This document shows positions 1 through 9,021 of a DNA stretch of 64,000 nucleotides, in pieces. The notes beneath the pieces were generated by a model. It was not told the DNA's origin and ran no database searches. It worked only from the letters and a program-made list of their open reading frames with translations. Source of the DNA: Bacteroidota bacterium (GTDB lineage Bacteria > Bacteroidota > Bacteroidia > Chitinophagales > Chitinophagaceae). The stretch covers positions 1-64,000 of the forward strand of contig JAFDYF010000051.1 of assembly GCA_018267575.1 (NCBI GenBank), in the 5' to 3' direction. The translations under genes were made by a program, and so were the position numbers. Position 1 is the stretch's first letter. Every line of letters begins with the position of its first letter.

Positions 1-450
1 TTCCTTGATAGGTTCAACATCGGCTAAAGTATTTTTTAATAGCACAACACGTTAAGGATTAAATAAAATTCCGAATACAAGAATTTTATTTAAGCGCATT
101 TAAAAATCTTACTGGATATAAATTGAATTTATAGAACCATTTGATGACAAAATGATTTCCTGTCCATTTTTCCAAAAGATTAGAGCATTGTTGCCACCAT
201 TAACTGGCACTAATGGAATTTGTCTCAGCGAGGTCTTCCGCTCCATAGTTTAAACTAGAAGGAATCAACACGGAGACCCCGCGCAATCAAATATTCTTCT
301 CGGGTAGTATTTTAAACAACCAAACAGATTAAACTTGTTAGATTTTTTACATTATATAAATTGGATTGCCATGTGAAAAGGATTGTGCTTCGAAAAATAA
401 TAATTTCTTGCTTACTTTTATGAACCTAATAATATAAATTCTCAAATCGA
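1..450. other. Leader region with a possible 45-residue reading frame
   Basis: No clear gene is seen. On the minus strand positions 246-109 form a short ATG-to-TAA frame of 45 codons whose product has a protein-like end (…FWKNGQEIILSSNG…). It could be a small peptide or the tail of a decayed gene; an in-frame stop lies just upstream of its ATG. The last 100 bases before the first gene are AT-rich and probably hold its promoter, but no full TTTG-N19-TAnnTTTG pair is visible. Confidence 0.25.
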
Positions 451-1428
451 ATGAAAGTATTTATTACAAGGATTATTTCGCAAGCGGGTATTCAATTGAT
501 GAAGAAAAATGGCATTGAATTTACCCAATGGGAGGAAAAAAGAGACCTCACACAAGAGGAATTGATTGCTACTTGTCAAAACTACGATGCATTGATCAGT
601 GTGGGGCAGGATAAGATTGATAAACATTTCTTGAATAGTTGCAAGCATTTGAAAACCGTGGCACAGATGGCTGTTGGTTTCGACAATATTGATATTGCCG
701 AAGCTACTAAATTGAAAATCCCGATTGGCAATACTCCCGGCGTGTTGAGTGCTGCCACTGCCGACACCGCTTTTTTATTGATGCTGGCGGTTTCCCGAAA
801 AGCCATATTCCAACATAAAAGAATCCTCCGGGGCGAATGGGGCTTTTATGAGCCCACCGCGAATCTGGGCATTGAACTGTATGGGAAAACTCTTGGAATC
901 TATGGTTTGGGAAAGATTGGTTTTGAACTGGCAGTCCGATGCCGAAATGCCTATAACATGAAAGTGGTTTATTGCAACCGGAACCCAAATCCATTGGCAG
1001 ATCAGGAATTGGAAGCAAAGAAAATGAGCTTTGATGAATTGTTGGCGCAAAGCGATGTGCTATCTGTAAACACGGCGTTGACCCCGGAGACAAAAGGGAT
1101 ATTCAATTTGGATGCATTCCGTAAAATGAAAAAGAATGCTATTTTCATCAATACAGCAAGGGGTGGTATACATAATGAACCTGATTTGATCAAAGCATTG
1201 GAAGACGGAATGATCTGGGGTGCTGGTTTGGATGTAACCAATCCGGAGCCTATGTTACCCGATAATCCATTATTGGAAATGCCCAATGTAGCGGTATTTC
1301 CACATATTGGCTCTGCAACCGAAGAAACGAGAAATGCTATGTCCAGATTGGCAGCAGAGAATATCGTGGCTGCTTACAAACGGGAGCGGCTGCTCCATTT
1401 GGTAAACCCAGAAGTGTATAATGGATGA
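451..1428 (+). CDS. D-isomer 2-hydroxyacid dehydrogenase (glyoxylate / 2-ketogluconate reductase type)
   Basis: A 325-residue NAD(P)-dependent reductase of the D-2-hydroxyacid dehydrogenase family, full length and cytosolic (no signal peptide). The Rossmann motif GLGKIG lies at about residues 152-157, and the family catalytic triad is intact: Arg237 in NTARGG, Glu266 in TNPEPM and His285 in FPHIGSAT. The family interconverts 2-keto acids and 2-hydroxy acids, for example glyoxylate, hydroxypyruvate or 2-ketogluconate; the substrate cannot be read from sequence. It starts the carbohydrate block and lies 21 bases before a Tat-exported isomerase. Next to a GMC flavoprotein of the gluconate dehydrogenase type, a 2-keto-sugar-acid reductase role is plausible (inference). 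SerA is less likely because no ACT domain is present. Confidence 0.9.
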   Translation: MKVFITRIISQAGIQLMKKNGIEFTQWEEKRDLTQEELIATCQNYDALISVGQDKIDKHFLNSCKHLKTVAQMAVGFDNIDIAEATKLKIPIGNTPGVLSAATADTAFLLMLAVSRKAIFQHKRILRGEWGFYEPTANLGIELYGKTLGIYGLGKIGFELAVRCRNAYNMKVVYCNRNPNPLADQELEAKKMSFDELLAQSDVLSVNTALTPETKGIFNLDAFRKMKKNAIFINTARGGIHNEPDLIKALEDGMIWGAGLDVTNPEPMLPDNPLLEMPNVAVFPHIGSATEETRNAMSRLAAENIVAAYKRERLLHLVNPEVYNG

Positions 1429-1449
1429 TAATCATCTAATAAATAAACC

Positions 1450-2370
1450 ATGATCAAATATTCCAATCGCCGTGAATTTATACGAGCATCCACCTTGCTG
1501 ATGGCATCCACTTTGGCAATCCCTTCCTTTGCTTCGAAAAAGAAAAAGGCATTATTGTCTTTCTCCACCTTGGGTTGCCCAGATTGGAGCTTGGACCAGA
1601 TTATTGAATTTGCTGCAAAACATGACTATAATGGCATAGAAGTGCGTGGCATACAGCGGGAAATGGATTTGACAAAATGCCCGGCATTCAACTCGGCAAC
1701 CAACAGGCAAGCCTATCTGAAAAAAATGGCAGATCAGGGACTTCACTTTGTTGATCTGGGTTCTTCTGCTACCATGCATTTTGCAGACCCTACAGTAAGG
1801 AAAAGGAATTTGGATGAAGGGAAACGGTTTATCGATCTTGCCCAGCAATTGGATTGTCCTTTTGTTCGTGTGTTCCCCAATAATTTGCCCAAGGATCAAG
1901 ACAAAGTGGTAACGATGGACCTGATTGCACAAGGTATCAAAGAACTGGCAGATCATGCAAAGGGTTCAAAAGTCACGGTGTTGATGGAAACCCATGGAGA
2001 TTTGGTAAAAGCCGTCGATATTGAGGAACTGATGCAAAAAGTGAACCACCCAAAAGCGGGGTTGGTATGGGATATTGCGAACATGTGGACCATTACCAAA
2101 GAATCTCCAGCGGAAGTGTATCCCCGGTTGAAAAAGTTTATCCGGCATACCCATATCAAGGATGCTAAACTGAATGGCGATAAAATTGATTATGCATTAC
2201 TAGGACAGGGCGATGTACCTATTTTTGAAGCAATCGATCTTTTGTCAAAAGATGGCTATGTTGGTTATTATAGTTTTGAATGGGAAAAACTTTGGCACCC
2301 AGAGATTGCCGCCCCCGAACTGGCGATCGCCGATTATAGTAAAGTGATGAGAGCGCACTTGGGAGAGTAG
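1450..2370 (+). CDS. Tat-exported sugar phosphate isomerase/epimerase-like TIM barrel
   Basis: A 306-residue AP-endonuclease-2-type TIM barrel (xylose isomerase-like). The N-terminus has a twin-arginine signal (RREFIRA at residues 7-13, hydrophobic stretch to about 28), so the protein should fold in the cytoplasm and work in the periplasm. Likely metal ligands are visible: Glu in METHGD, Asp in WDIANMW, His in HTHIKD and Glu in SFEWEK. Family members isomerise or epimerise free sugars, keto-sugars or inositols, or eliminate from keto-glycosides. The export signal argues against a phosphorylated substrate. It is probably co-transcribed with the dehydrogenase 21 bases upstream. The reaction is unknown. 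Confidence 0.85.
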   Translation: MIKYSNRREFIRASTLLMASTLAIPSFASKKKKALLSFSTLGCPDWSLDQIIEFAAKHDYNGIEVRGIQREMDLTKCPAFNSATNRQAYLKKMADQGLHFVDLGSSATMHFADPTVRKRNLDEGKRFIDLAQQLDCPFVRVFPNNLPKDQDKVVTMDLIAQGIKELADHAKGSKVTVLMETHGDLVKAVDIEELMQKVNHPKAGLVWDIANMWTITKESPAEVYPRLKKFIRHTHIKDAKLNGDKIDYALLGQGDVPIFEAIDLLSKDGYVGYYSFEWEKLWHPEIAAPELAIADYSKVMRAHLGE

Positions 2371-2418
2371 GGAATTGGGGATTGGGGATTGGGGATTGGG
2401 AATTGGGAATTGGGAATT
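2371..2418. repeat. Heptanucleotide tandem repeat (GGGGATT / GGGAATT)
   Basis: Immediately after the stop codon of the isomerase gene, six to seven near-identical 7-base units run head to tail, first TTGGGGA then TTGGGAA variants. It is one of several period-7 tracts found only at gene junctions in this window. No coding potential. Confidence 0.85.
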
Positions 2419-2460
2419 AAATTGAACCAGCAAAACTAAAAAACAATTTTCACTACTTGC

Positions 2461-2540
2461 TATTAACTATTAACCATCAACTATGAACCATCAACCATCA
2501 ACCATTCACTATTGACCATTCACTATTCACTTTATTCACC
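2461..2540. repeat. Heptanucleotide-period tract (AACCATC / TCACTAT variants)
   Basis: The spacer before the GMC gene is built of about eleven degenerate 7-base units such as TAACCAT, CAACTAT, GAACCAT, CAACCAT and TCACTAT. The phase of seven is kept over 80 bases although the unit drifts. It lies 42 bases after the GGGAATT tract and ends about 20 bases before the next start codon. Confidence 0.75.
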
Positions 2541-2560
2541 AACAAACCACAGTCTTACAA

Positions 2561-4261
2561 ATGCCCGCTGATTCTCTTCTCCTAAATAACCAAGCGAAAA
2601 AGAAAAATTCTTATGATGCGATTATAGTTGGCTCCGGTATCACAGGCGGTTGGGCAGCAAAAGAGTTATGTGAAAAAGGATTGAAAGTGTTGTTGCTGGA
2701 GCGTGGTCGTAATCTGGTTCATCCCGATTATCCCACGGCTATAAAAAATCCTTGGGATTTCGAACATCGGCTCAGCCTGAGCAAAGCGGATAAGGAAAAA
2801 CATTTTATTCAAAGCCGGCACTACTCTTTTCGGGAAGATAATAAGCATTTTTATATCAACGATCAGGAAAATCCCTACGAGGAAACCAAACGATTTGATT
2901 GGATCCGTGGCGATATTTTAGGAGGAAGGTCCCTGCTTTGGGCAAGGGCTTGTTACCGTTGGAGCGATCTTGATTTCGAAGCCAATTTGAAAGATGGTCA
3001 TGGCGTAGATTGGCCCATCCGCTACAAAGACATTGCTTCTTGGTATGATTATGTGGAATCCTTCATTGGGGTAAGTGGTAGTGTGGAGCATATCCCTCAA
3101 TTACCGGATGGGATATTTCAACCTTCCTTCGAGATGAATGCGGCGGAAAAGTTTTGTAAAACAAAAATTGAAAGTGTTTTCCCTGACCGAAAACTGATTA
3201 TGGGCAGAACCGCCAATCTCACCAAACTTGTAAAAGGAAGAGGGCAATGTCAGGCACGTGATCTTTGCCATCGTGGTTGTCCTTACGGTGCTTATTTCAG
3301 TACCAATGCCAGCACCATGCCTGCTGCTTATGCCACTGGCAATTTAACGGTCAGGCCTCATTCCTTGGTCAACCGGGTTTTATATGATGAGCAAAAACAG
3401 AGAGCTACTGGCGTGGAACTGATTGATACCGAAACAGGGGAAACCATAGAATTTTTTGCCCAGCTTATTTTTCTGAATGCAGCCACCGTAGCTACTACTT
3501 TTATTTTATTGAATTCTGTTTCATCACGTTTTCCCAATGGGATGGGGAATGCTAGTGACCAGCTTGGTCGCAACCTGATGGATCATCATAAAGGCATTTC
3601 TGTCACGGCCAATGTAGATGGTTTTGAGGACAGTTATTATTTTGGAAGAAGACCAACCCCACTATATATCCCCAGATTCAAGAACGTGGATAAAAAGGAA
3701 ACTGCTTTTCTCCGTGGTTATAATTTCGGGGCCAGTGCATACCGTGGTCGACAGCAGGATAATCAAGAAATCGGGACAGCACTTAAAGATGCTTTGACCG
3801 AACCCGGTGGCTGGCAGATTGGTCTCTATGCATTTGGTGAATGTCTTCCCTATGCGGACAACCGCATTACCTTGAACCATGCAAAAAAAGACAAATGGGG
3901 TCGACCCATTGTGAGCATCAACTGTGAATTCAAAGAGAATGAAAAAAAAATGCATGAAGACATGGAAACAACGGGCCAGCAAATGCTTGAAGCCATTGGC
4001 TTAAAAGATATCAAATCCAATAGCATGATTTCTTTTCCCGGCAATGCCAACCACGAAATGGGCACTGCCCGGATGGGAAAGGATCCCAAAACTTCGGTGC
4101 TCAATAGCTTTAACCAAATGCATGAAGTGAAAAATGTTTTCGTCACCGATGGCTCCTGTATGGTATCGAGTTCCTGTGTAAACCCATCCCTCACTTATAT
4201 GGCGCTTACCGCTAGGGCTTGCGATTATGCGGTGAAGGAATTGAAGAAGAGGAATATTTGA
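2561..4261 (+). CDS. GMC family flavoprotein oxidoreductase (gluconate 2-dehydrogenase-like large subunit)
   Basis: A 566-residue FAD enzyme. The ADP-binding motif GSGITG is at residues 24-29, followed by VLLLERG, the end of the second beta strand. The C-terminal GMC region carries NANHEMGTARMG with the active-site histidine, then VTDGSCMVSSSCVNPSLT. GMC enzymes oxidise an alcohol group of a sugar, sugar acid or glycoside; the closest well-known relatives by pattern are the membrane-bound gluconate/2-ketogluconate dehydrogenase large subunits. It has no signal peptide. Such subunits are usually exported together with a Tat-carrying small subunit, and no such partner gene is seen next to it. 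Electrons could go to the c-type cytochromes encoded downstream (inference). Confidence 0.9.
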   Translation: MPADSLLLNNQAKKKNSYDAIIVGSGITGGWAAKELCEKGLKVLLLERGRNLVHPDYPTAIKNPWDFEHRLSLSKADKEKHFIQSRHYSFREDNKHFYINDQENPYEETKRFDWIRGDILGGRSLLWARACYRWSDLDFEANLKDGHGVDWPIRYKDIASWYDYVESFIGVSGSVEHIPQLPDGIFQPSFEMNAAEKFCKTKIESVFPDRKLIMGRTANLTKLVKGRGQCQARDLCHRGCPYGAYFSTNASTMPAAYATGNLTVRPHSLVNRVLYDEQKQRATGVELIDTETGETIEFFAQLIFLNAATVATTFILLNSVSSRFPNGMGNASDQLGRNLMDHHKGISVTANVDGFEDSYYFGRRPTPLYIPRFKNVDKKETAFLRGYNFGASAYRGRQQDNQEIGTALKDALTEPGGWQIGLYAFGECLPYADNRITLNHAKKDKWGRPIVSINCEFKENEKKMHEDMETTGQQMLEAIGLKDIKSNSMISFPGNANHEMGTARMGKDPKTSVLNSFNQMHEVKNVFVTDGSCMVSSSCVNPSLTYMALTARACDYAVKELKKRNI

Positions 4262-4339
4262 TACTAATAAAAGGATTACTTTGGAAAATTTTATCTGAGT
4301 CTTTAAATATTTGATAATATTTTTTGTGTTTGCTAATGA

Positions 4340-5680
4340 ATGGATATGCAATTAAAATTAATTACCGTTATTGCCGTTTCTGTTTTTATTGCAGTATTGG
4401 CAATCATGATTTATCGCGATATAGGGGTCACCAAACAAAACCCTCGTGACCTTCGCAATCGGGTGGTAGGCGCCAGATTGATAAAAGATGGAAAGTCGCC
4501 CTATTTTTATAAATGGAAAACAGGGGATGGGATGCGTTATTACGATTCTGTCGATTTTAATAATTTGAAAGTTTCGTTGGTTATTACGGCCTCCCCCTTT
4601 TATCTTCAATGTTTTTCCGCAATGGCGGAATGGCCCGAAAGCAGGATCGCTCAATATTGGCTTTGGATAGAATACATACTGTTTGTGATTATCGTGTCAA
4701 TAGCCTTGGTCACCGCCGATTCAACAAAGAGTAGATATCTGGTATTGATTATCGGAATAGCTTTTCTATTGACCGAGGCATGGAAAGTGCATGTTTTTGT
4801 TGGGCAAAACTATTTGGTGATTCCATTTTTGGCCATGCTCTTTTATTTTGCCGTAGAAAAATCAAAAGGGATGGCAGCCGCTTTTCTGGCGGGTTTGCTG
4901 GCAATTTCATTGGTGATGATCCGCCCCAATACGATTTTGTTTTTTCTTCCTTTTCTATTTTTAGTAAAAAGGTTCAATATAAAATATTGGCTTTTCTTCT
5001 TCGCTCCGATTGTAATGATATTATTATTTGAGTTTGGAACTTCTAAAGAACGGGATCTTTGGAAGGATTACCGGGCAAATATTGTAGAGCATGCACGGAT
5101 CACCTTAGGGCTGCCACTGGCTCAACAAAAAAATGACCCTTCGCCAAATTATGTGGAATGGGAGGGAATAAACCAAGCTGACGTTACAAAAGAAAGGGGA
5201 AATAATCCCATCCGGATTTATTCAGAACACGCGAACCCTACTTTGATTGTTGATAAACTTTTCCATTATAAATTATCAGCCACACAATTGCTGCTTTTTT
5301 CGGTGATAGCGTTATTGGCATTAGCCAATGTTTTCTATAAATCGATGGCGGTTGGTCGTGATAAACTGGCATTGCATGAGCTGGCCATTGCCGGTTTTTG
5401 TTTGTATATGCTAACCGATTTGAGCTCGCCAGTTTTGCGTGAACAATATTATTCGATGCAATGGATATTCCCAGTTATGTTGTCAGTTGCTTATTCAAGG
5501 TCTTACAAACAATGGCCTTATTTTTTTATAATGCTCGGTCTTTTATTAAACTGCCTTAACCTTGGTTTTATAAAGATGGAGCATACCATCGGCGAATACT
5601 TAATGTTTTTTGGTTTAATAGCTTTGGTATTGACACGTAAAAAATATTTTTCAAATAGGAACGGCAAAATTGAGACCTGA
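4340..5680 (+). CDS. Polytopic membrane protein, possible GT87/DUF2029-like mannosyltransferase
   Basis: A 446-residue integral membrane protein with about ten hydrophobic segments and short polar loops. An early loop after the first helix contains NPRDLRNRVVGARLIKDG and SPYFYKW, resembling the first periplasmic loop of GT-C glycosyltransferases of the DUF2029/GT87 group (acidic residue after the first helix, 'G..L...G.sPY' pattern). It would use a polyprenyl-linked sugar. The match is by pattern only. It lies 78 bases after the GMC gene on the same strand; a functional link with the sugar-oxidation genes is not evident. Confidence 0.55.
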   Translation: MDMQLKLITVIAVSVFIAVLAIMIYRDIGVTKQNPRDLRNRVVGARLIKDGKSPYFYKWKTGDGMRYYDSVDFNNLKVSLVITASPFYLQCFSAMAEWPESRIAQYWLWIEYILFVIIVSIALVTADSTKSRYLVLIIGIAFLLTEAWKVHVFVGQNYLVIPFLAMLFYFAVEKSKGMAAAFLAGLLAISLVMIRPNTILFFLPFLFLVKRFNIKYWLFFFAPIVMILLFEFGTSKERDLWKDYRANIVEHARITLGLPLAQQKNDPSPNYVEWEGINQADVTKERGNNPIRIYSEHANPTLIVDKLFHYKLSATQLLLFSVIALLALANVFYKSMAVGRDKLALHELAIAGFCLYMLTDLSSPVLREQYYSMQWIFPVMLSVAYSRSYKQWPYFFIMLGLLLNCLNLGFIKMEHTIGEYLMFFGLIALVLTRKKYFSNRNGKIET

Positions 5681-5837
5681 TTAAAAACGTGGGCGATTTT
5701 TTCTATGTAAATCTTCAATACCTGCTGTTTTCTAGTATGAGTTTCATCATATCTGCTTTTGATCTTAGTCATAGTCAACATGCACATATTTATTCAAATT
5801 TGATTAAAACCTAATTCTTCATTTAAAATTTCTTGCC

Positions 5838-6218
5838 ATGAGTTTTACGAACACAGCATCTATAGGAGTTGAACACACAGAATGGATTAATAAACTGGAG
5901 TTTTATAAAAATGATATTGGCATTTTGGAGCAGCGTTTGATGGATATTGCTGGCAGAAACTCCAGTTCTGAGGCAATGGCAGGCATCGAGCATTTCCAAA
6001 ATCAGTTTATCGTACAGCGCAACAATATCGATGAACTCAAACATGCGATCAACGAGAATGTGCATCTGGCTTTTGAGGATGCTATTTCGCATGCCGGCAG
6101 GATTGATGGTGACCGGATTGGCACCCAAAAGAAACTGGAAGTACAAGTAAGGGCTTTTGAGAAGGTGGTCAACGAACTGCGGCAGGAATTCAATCAATAT
6201 GCGGTGAAATGGATGTAG
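5838..6218 (+). CDS. Small helical protein of unknown function
   Basis: A 126-residue, charged, mostly alpha-helical protein without signal peptide or membrane segment. It has no cysteines and no motif I recognise. Two long amphipathic helices are likely (about residues 15-75 and 85-122), so a small helical bundle or dimer is plausible. It starts with ATG 157 bases after the membrane protein gene. Codon use looks like that of its neighbours, so I take it as a real gene. No function is proposed. Confidence 0.6.
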   Translation: MSFTNTASIGVEHTEWINKLEFYKNDIGILEQRLMDIAGRNSSSEAMAGIEHFQNQFIVQRNNIDELKHAINENVHLAFEDAISHAGRIDGDRIGTQKKLEVQVRAFEKVVNELRQEFNQYAVKWM

Positions 6219-6292
6219 GTAGCGTTTGTACTTGAAACATCTTCAAGGCTATTTTATAATCATATCTTAAACTATTTTAGAGATTAGGTAGA

Positions 6293-6312
6293 TGCAAGAT
6301 GGTACAGGATGC
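6293..6312. repeat. 20-base motif shared with 10587-10606
   Basis: TGCAAGATGGTACAGGATGC occurs 84 bases before the DUF1549/DUF1553 gene. The same 20-mer with one change (G to A at position 9) lies upstream of the FG-GAP lipoprotein gene. Both copies are non-coding and upstream of genes of the same block, so a protein-binding site or leader element is possible. Confidence 0.55.
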
Positions 6313-6395
6313 CAGAAGCTATTCTAATTATTAACTTGCTACAGTTAAAAGGATTCGGTCATTGGATCAATAGAATATTTTTTTTACTTTAGTAA

Positions 6396-8918
6396 GTGTT
6401 GAAAAATGTGTTTAAGAACATAACTGGTCGTAAAAAGACCATACTGATTGCTGCGATAATTGTCATTATCTGTACAGTTATTCCTTTTGTGGTTTTTCAA
6501 AGCAATGCCGCACCCTTAACAGTTGCGCCCTCAGATAAACATTCCTTCTGGCTTTGGGGTTTTTTGGGACGAATGCATCCTCTGGCAGTTCATTTTCCTG
6601 TTACATTATTATTATTTGTTGGTCTCCTAGAAGTCTTTACCATTAAAAACTTCAATTCAAAATGGAGACCTACCATCAACTTAATGCTATATGTCGGCGC
6701 AGGGTCCGCTTTACTGTCTGCGTTGCTTGGCTTGATGTTGGCTAATATAGAAGACTATGGGGCGGGAAAAGTAGCACTTCATCAATGGTTGGGGATCGGT
6801 ACCGCGATTTTTGCGATGGCAACAGCCTATCTACACTATTTAATTGTAAAAAAGGACAAGCTGGATTTTGTTAGGTCCTATCGGGGTTTTGTTTTCTTTA
6901 CTGCTATTGCGGTATCTATTGCCGGACATTATGGGGCGTTATTAACTCACGGTGATGACTATCTAAGTAGCACCTTGCCTTGGAGCAGTGATTATGGAAA
7001 TAAGGAAAAAGGCAAATTGGCCTTAGCCACACTGAAAACGACCAACGCAGGTTCTTTCACTCCCGAACAGCAATTGCAGATATACACAGAAGTGAGGACC
7101 ATTTTTGCACATAACTGTTACACTTGTCATAGTGTGGAAAAAGTAAAAGGTGACTTACGGCTGGATGTAAAAAAGTTTGCTTTCCGTGGTGGCAAGTCGG
7201 GCAAGGATATCCTTCCCGGAAACCCAAAGGAAAGTGAGATCATGCGGCGATTGACATTGCCAAGGGAACATAAAGAAGCGATGCCCTCCAAAGGAAAAAA
7301 ACTCACTGATGATGAAATTGCGATGATCGGTCTTTGGATCGAAAAGGGTGCGGTTTGGCCCGATGTGGCCGATCAAAAAATCGCATTTAGGGTTGCTAAA
7401 TTGGAGCCGAGGATGCCAACACTTCCGGCAGCAACCAATGGGCTAAGCAATCCAGTTGATTTATGGGTGAACAATTATTTTGGGCAAAAGAAAATCACTT
7501 GGCCACAAACAGTGGATGACCGTACTTATTTAAGAAGAATATACCTTGATATCATTGGGTTCTTGCCATCGCCTGAGGAACTAGATAGTTTTTCGCATGA
7601 TAATCGACCCGATAAGCGTGCTATTTGGGTAAGACAACTACTAAACAGAAATGATGATTATGCCATCAACTGGCTTACGTTCTGGAACGATGAGTTGAGG
7701 AACGATTACACCGGCACGGGTTATATCACACAAGGGCGTTATGCAATAACTGATTGGCTCTACAAATCGCTGAGTACTAATAAACCCTACGACCAATTTG
7801 TAAGGGAATTGATCAGTCCCGATTCTTCATCGATGGGATTTATCAAAGGGATTAAATGGCGTGGGGTTGTCAATTCTAGCCAAAGTACCGAGATGCAGGC
7901 TGCCCAAAATGTGGCCCAGGTTTTTTTGGGACTAAACTTAAAATGTGCCTCTTGCCATAACAGTTTTATCAGCGATTGGAAACTGGATGATGCCTATGGA
8001 TTTGCCAATATTTTTTCTGATACCACGATGACCATTAACCGTTGCGACGTGCCAACGGGTAGAAAAGCAAGCACTAGGATGCTTTGGAAACAATTGGGTA
8101 CAATAGATAGCGCTGCTAAAACAGAAGAGAAATTAAAGCAACTGGCCAACAACCTCACCAAACCAGAAGACGGCCGCTTATATAGAACCATTGTGAACAG
8201 AATATGGGCGCAACTCATGGGTCGTGGTATTATTGAGCCGGTGGATATGATGGACAATGAACCTTGGAGCCAGGATTTGTTGGATTGGATGGCATCCAAT
8301 TTTGTGAATTCCAAATATGACCTGAAAGAATTGATTTACTTAATCACGACTTCCAAAACCTATATGCTCCCTGCCGTGGGGATGAAGGATGCCAGCAAGA
8401 TCATTTCAAAAGATTATGAATTCAAGGGTATGTTGAGCAGACGGATGTATGCAGAACAGTTCTCGGATGTGGTCAGCAAGTTGATTGAGCCGATTTTCCC
8501 CGATTCTACGATAGTCTATGACCCTTATAAAAAATTGGGTTTGGAAAAACCAATTGATTTTTTTGCAAGGGCCTCATTGGTTGCGAATAACCGTTTTCTA
8601 ACCGCATTGGGTAGGCCTAACCGTGAAACGGTTTCTACGACGAGGGATTCAAGGGCTAATTTATTGCAGGCACTAGAAGTGACCAATGGCAGTCGTTTTA
8701 ATGAAGCGCTTAAGATCGGTGCGGAAAACTGGAAGAAAAAATATAAGGATGATAATCTAATAATTAAGGAAATTTACAGAAGGGCTTTGAACCGTGAACC
8801 AAATGGTCATGAATTTGATACCGCAAAAAAAATGTTGAATCAGTCAAAAGGCACGGAAGGTATTCAGGATTTGTTCTGGGCGGTGGTATTATTGCCGGAG
8901 TTTCAGATTATCAATTAG
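6396..8918 (+). CDS. Membrane-anchored cytochrome c with DUF2231, DUF1549 and DUF1553 domains
   Basis: An 840-residue protein. After an N-terminal helix (about residues 15-35) comes a DUF2231-like membrane domain (HPLAVHFP, three to four helices to about residue 185). A Planctomycete-type cytochrome domain follows, with heme motif CYTCH at 241-245. DUF1549 and DUF1553 then fill residues 350-835, with a second CxxCH (CASCH, 517-521) in the usual place in DUF1549. DUF1549/1553 proteins are common in Planctomycetes and some Bacteroidota, nearly always beside DUF1501, but their reaction is not established. The start is GTG at 6396; an ATG start would lose the anchor helix. It should sit in the inner membrane with its heme domains in the periplasm. 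Confidence 0.88.
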   Translation: MLKNVFKNITGRKKTILIAAIIVIICTVIPFVVFQSNAAPLTVAPSDKHSFWLWGFLGRMHPLAVHFPVTLLLFVGLLEVFTIKNFNSKWRPTINLMLYVGAGSALLSALLGLMLANIEDYGAGKVALHQWLGIGTAIFAMATAYLHYLIVKKDKLDFVRSYRGFVFFTAIAVSIAGHYGALLTHGDDYLSSTLPWSSDYGNKEKGKLALATLKTTNAGSFTPEQQLQIYTEVRTIFAHNCYTCHSVEKVKGDLRLDVKKFAFRGGKSGKDILPGNPKESEIMRRLTLPREHKEAMPSKGKKLTDDEIAMIGLWIEKGAVWPDVADQKIAFRVAKLEPRMPTLPAATNGLSNPVDLWVNNYFGQKKITWPQTVDDRTYLRRIYLDIIGFLPSPEELDSFSHDNRPDKRAIWVRQLLNRNDDYAINWLTFWNDELRNDYTGTGYITQGRYAITDWLYKSLSTNKPYDQFVRELISPDSSSMGFIKGIKWRGVVNSSQSTEMQAAQNVAQVFLGLNLKCASCHNSFISDWKLDDAYGFANIFSDTTMTINRCDVPTGRKASTRMLWKQLGTIDSAAKTEEKLKQLANNLTKPEDGRLYRTIVNRIWAQLMGRGIIEPVDMMDNEPWSQDLLDWMASNFVNSKYDLKELIYLITTSKTYMLPAVGMKDASKIISKDYEFKGMLSRRMYAEQFSDVVSKLIEPIFPDSTIVYDPYKKLGLEKPIDFFARASLVANNRFLTALGRPNRETVSTTRDSRANLLQALEVTNGSRFNEALKIGAENWKKKYKDDNLIIKEIYRRALNREPNGHEFDTAKKMLNQSKGTEGIQDLFWAVVLLPEFQIIN

Positions 8919-9021
8919 CTGTATTGAATCAAGAATGCTAATCAGATCTCAATCAGTGGCTATTAAATCGTAATTCGAGGACTCACTATAGTTGCTGCAC
9001 AAAAAGTTAAAACGAACCAAC

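Noticed and set aside
2371-2540. CRISPR array
   Set aside because: The repeats are 7-base tandem units without spacers, and no cas gene is near.
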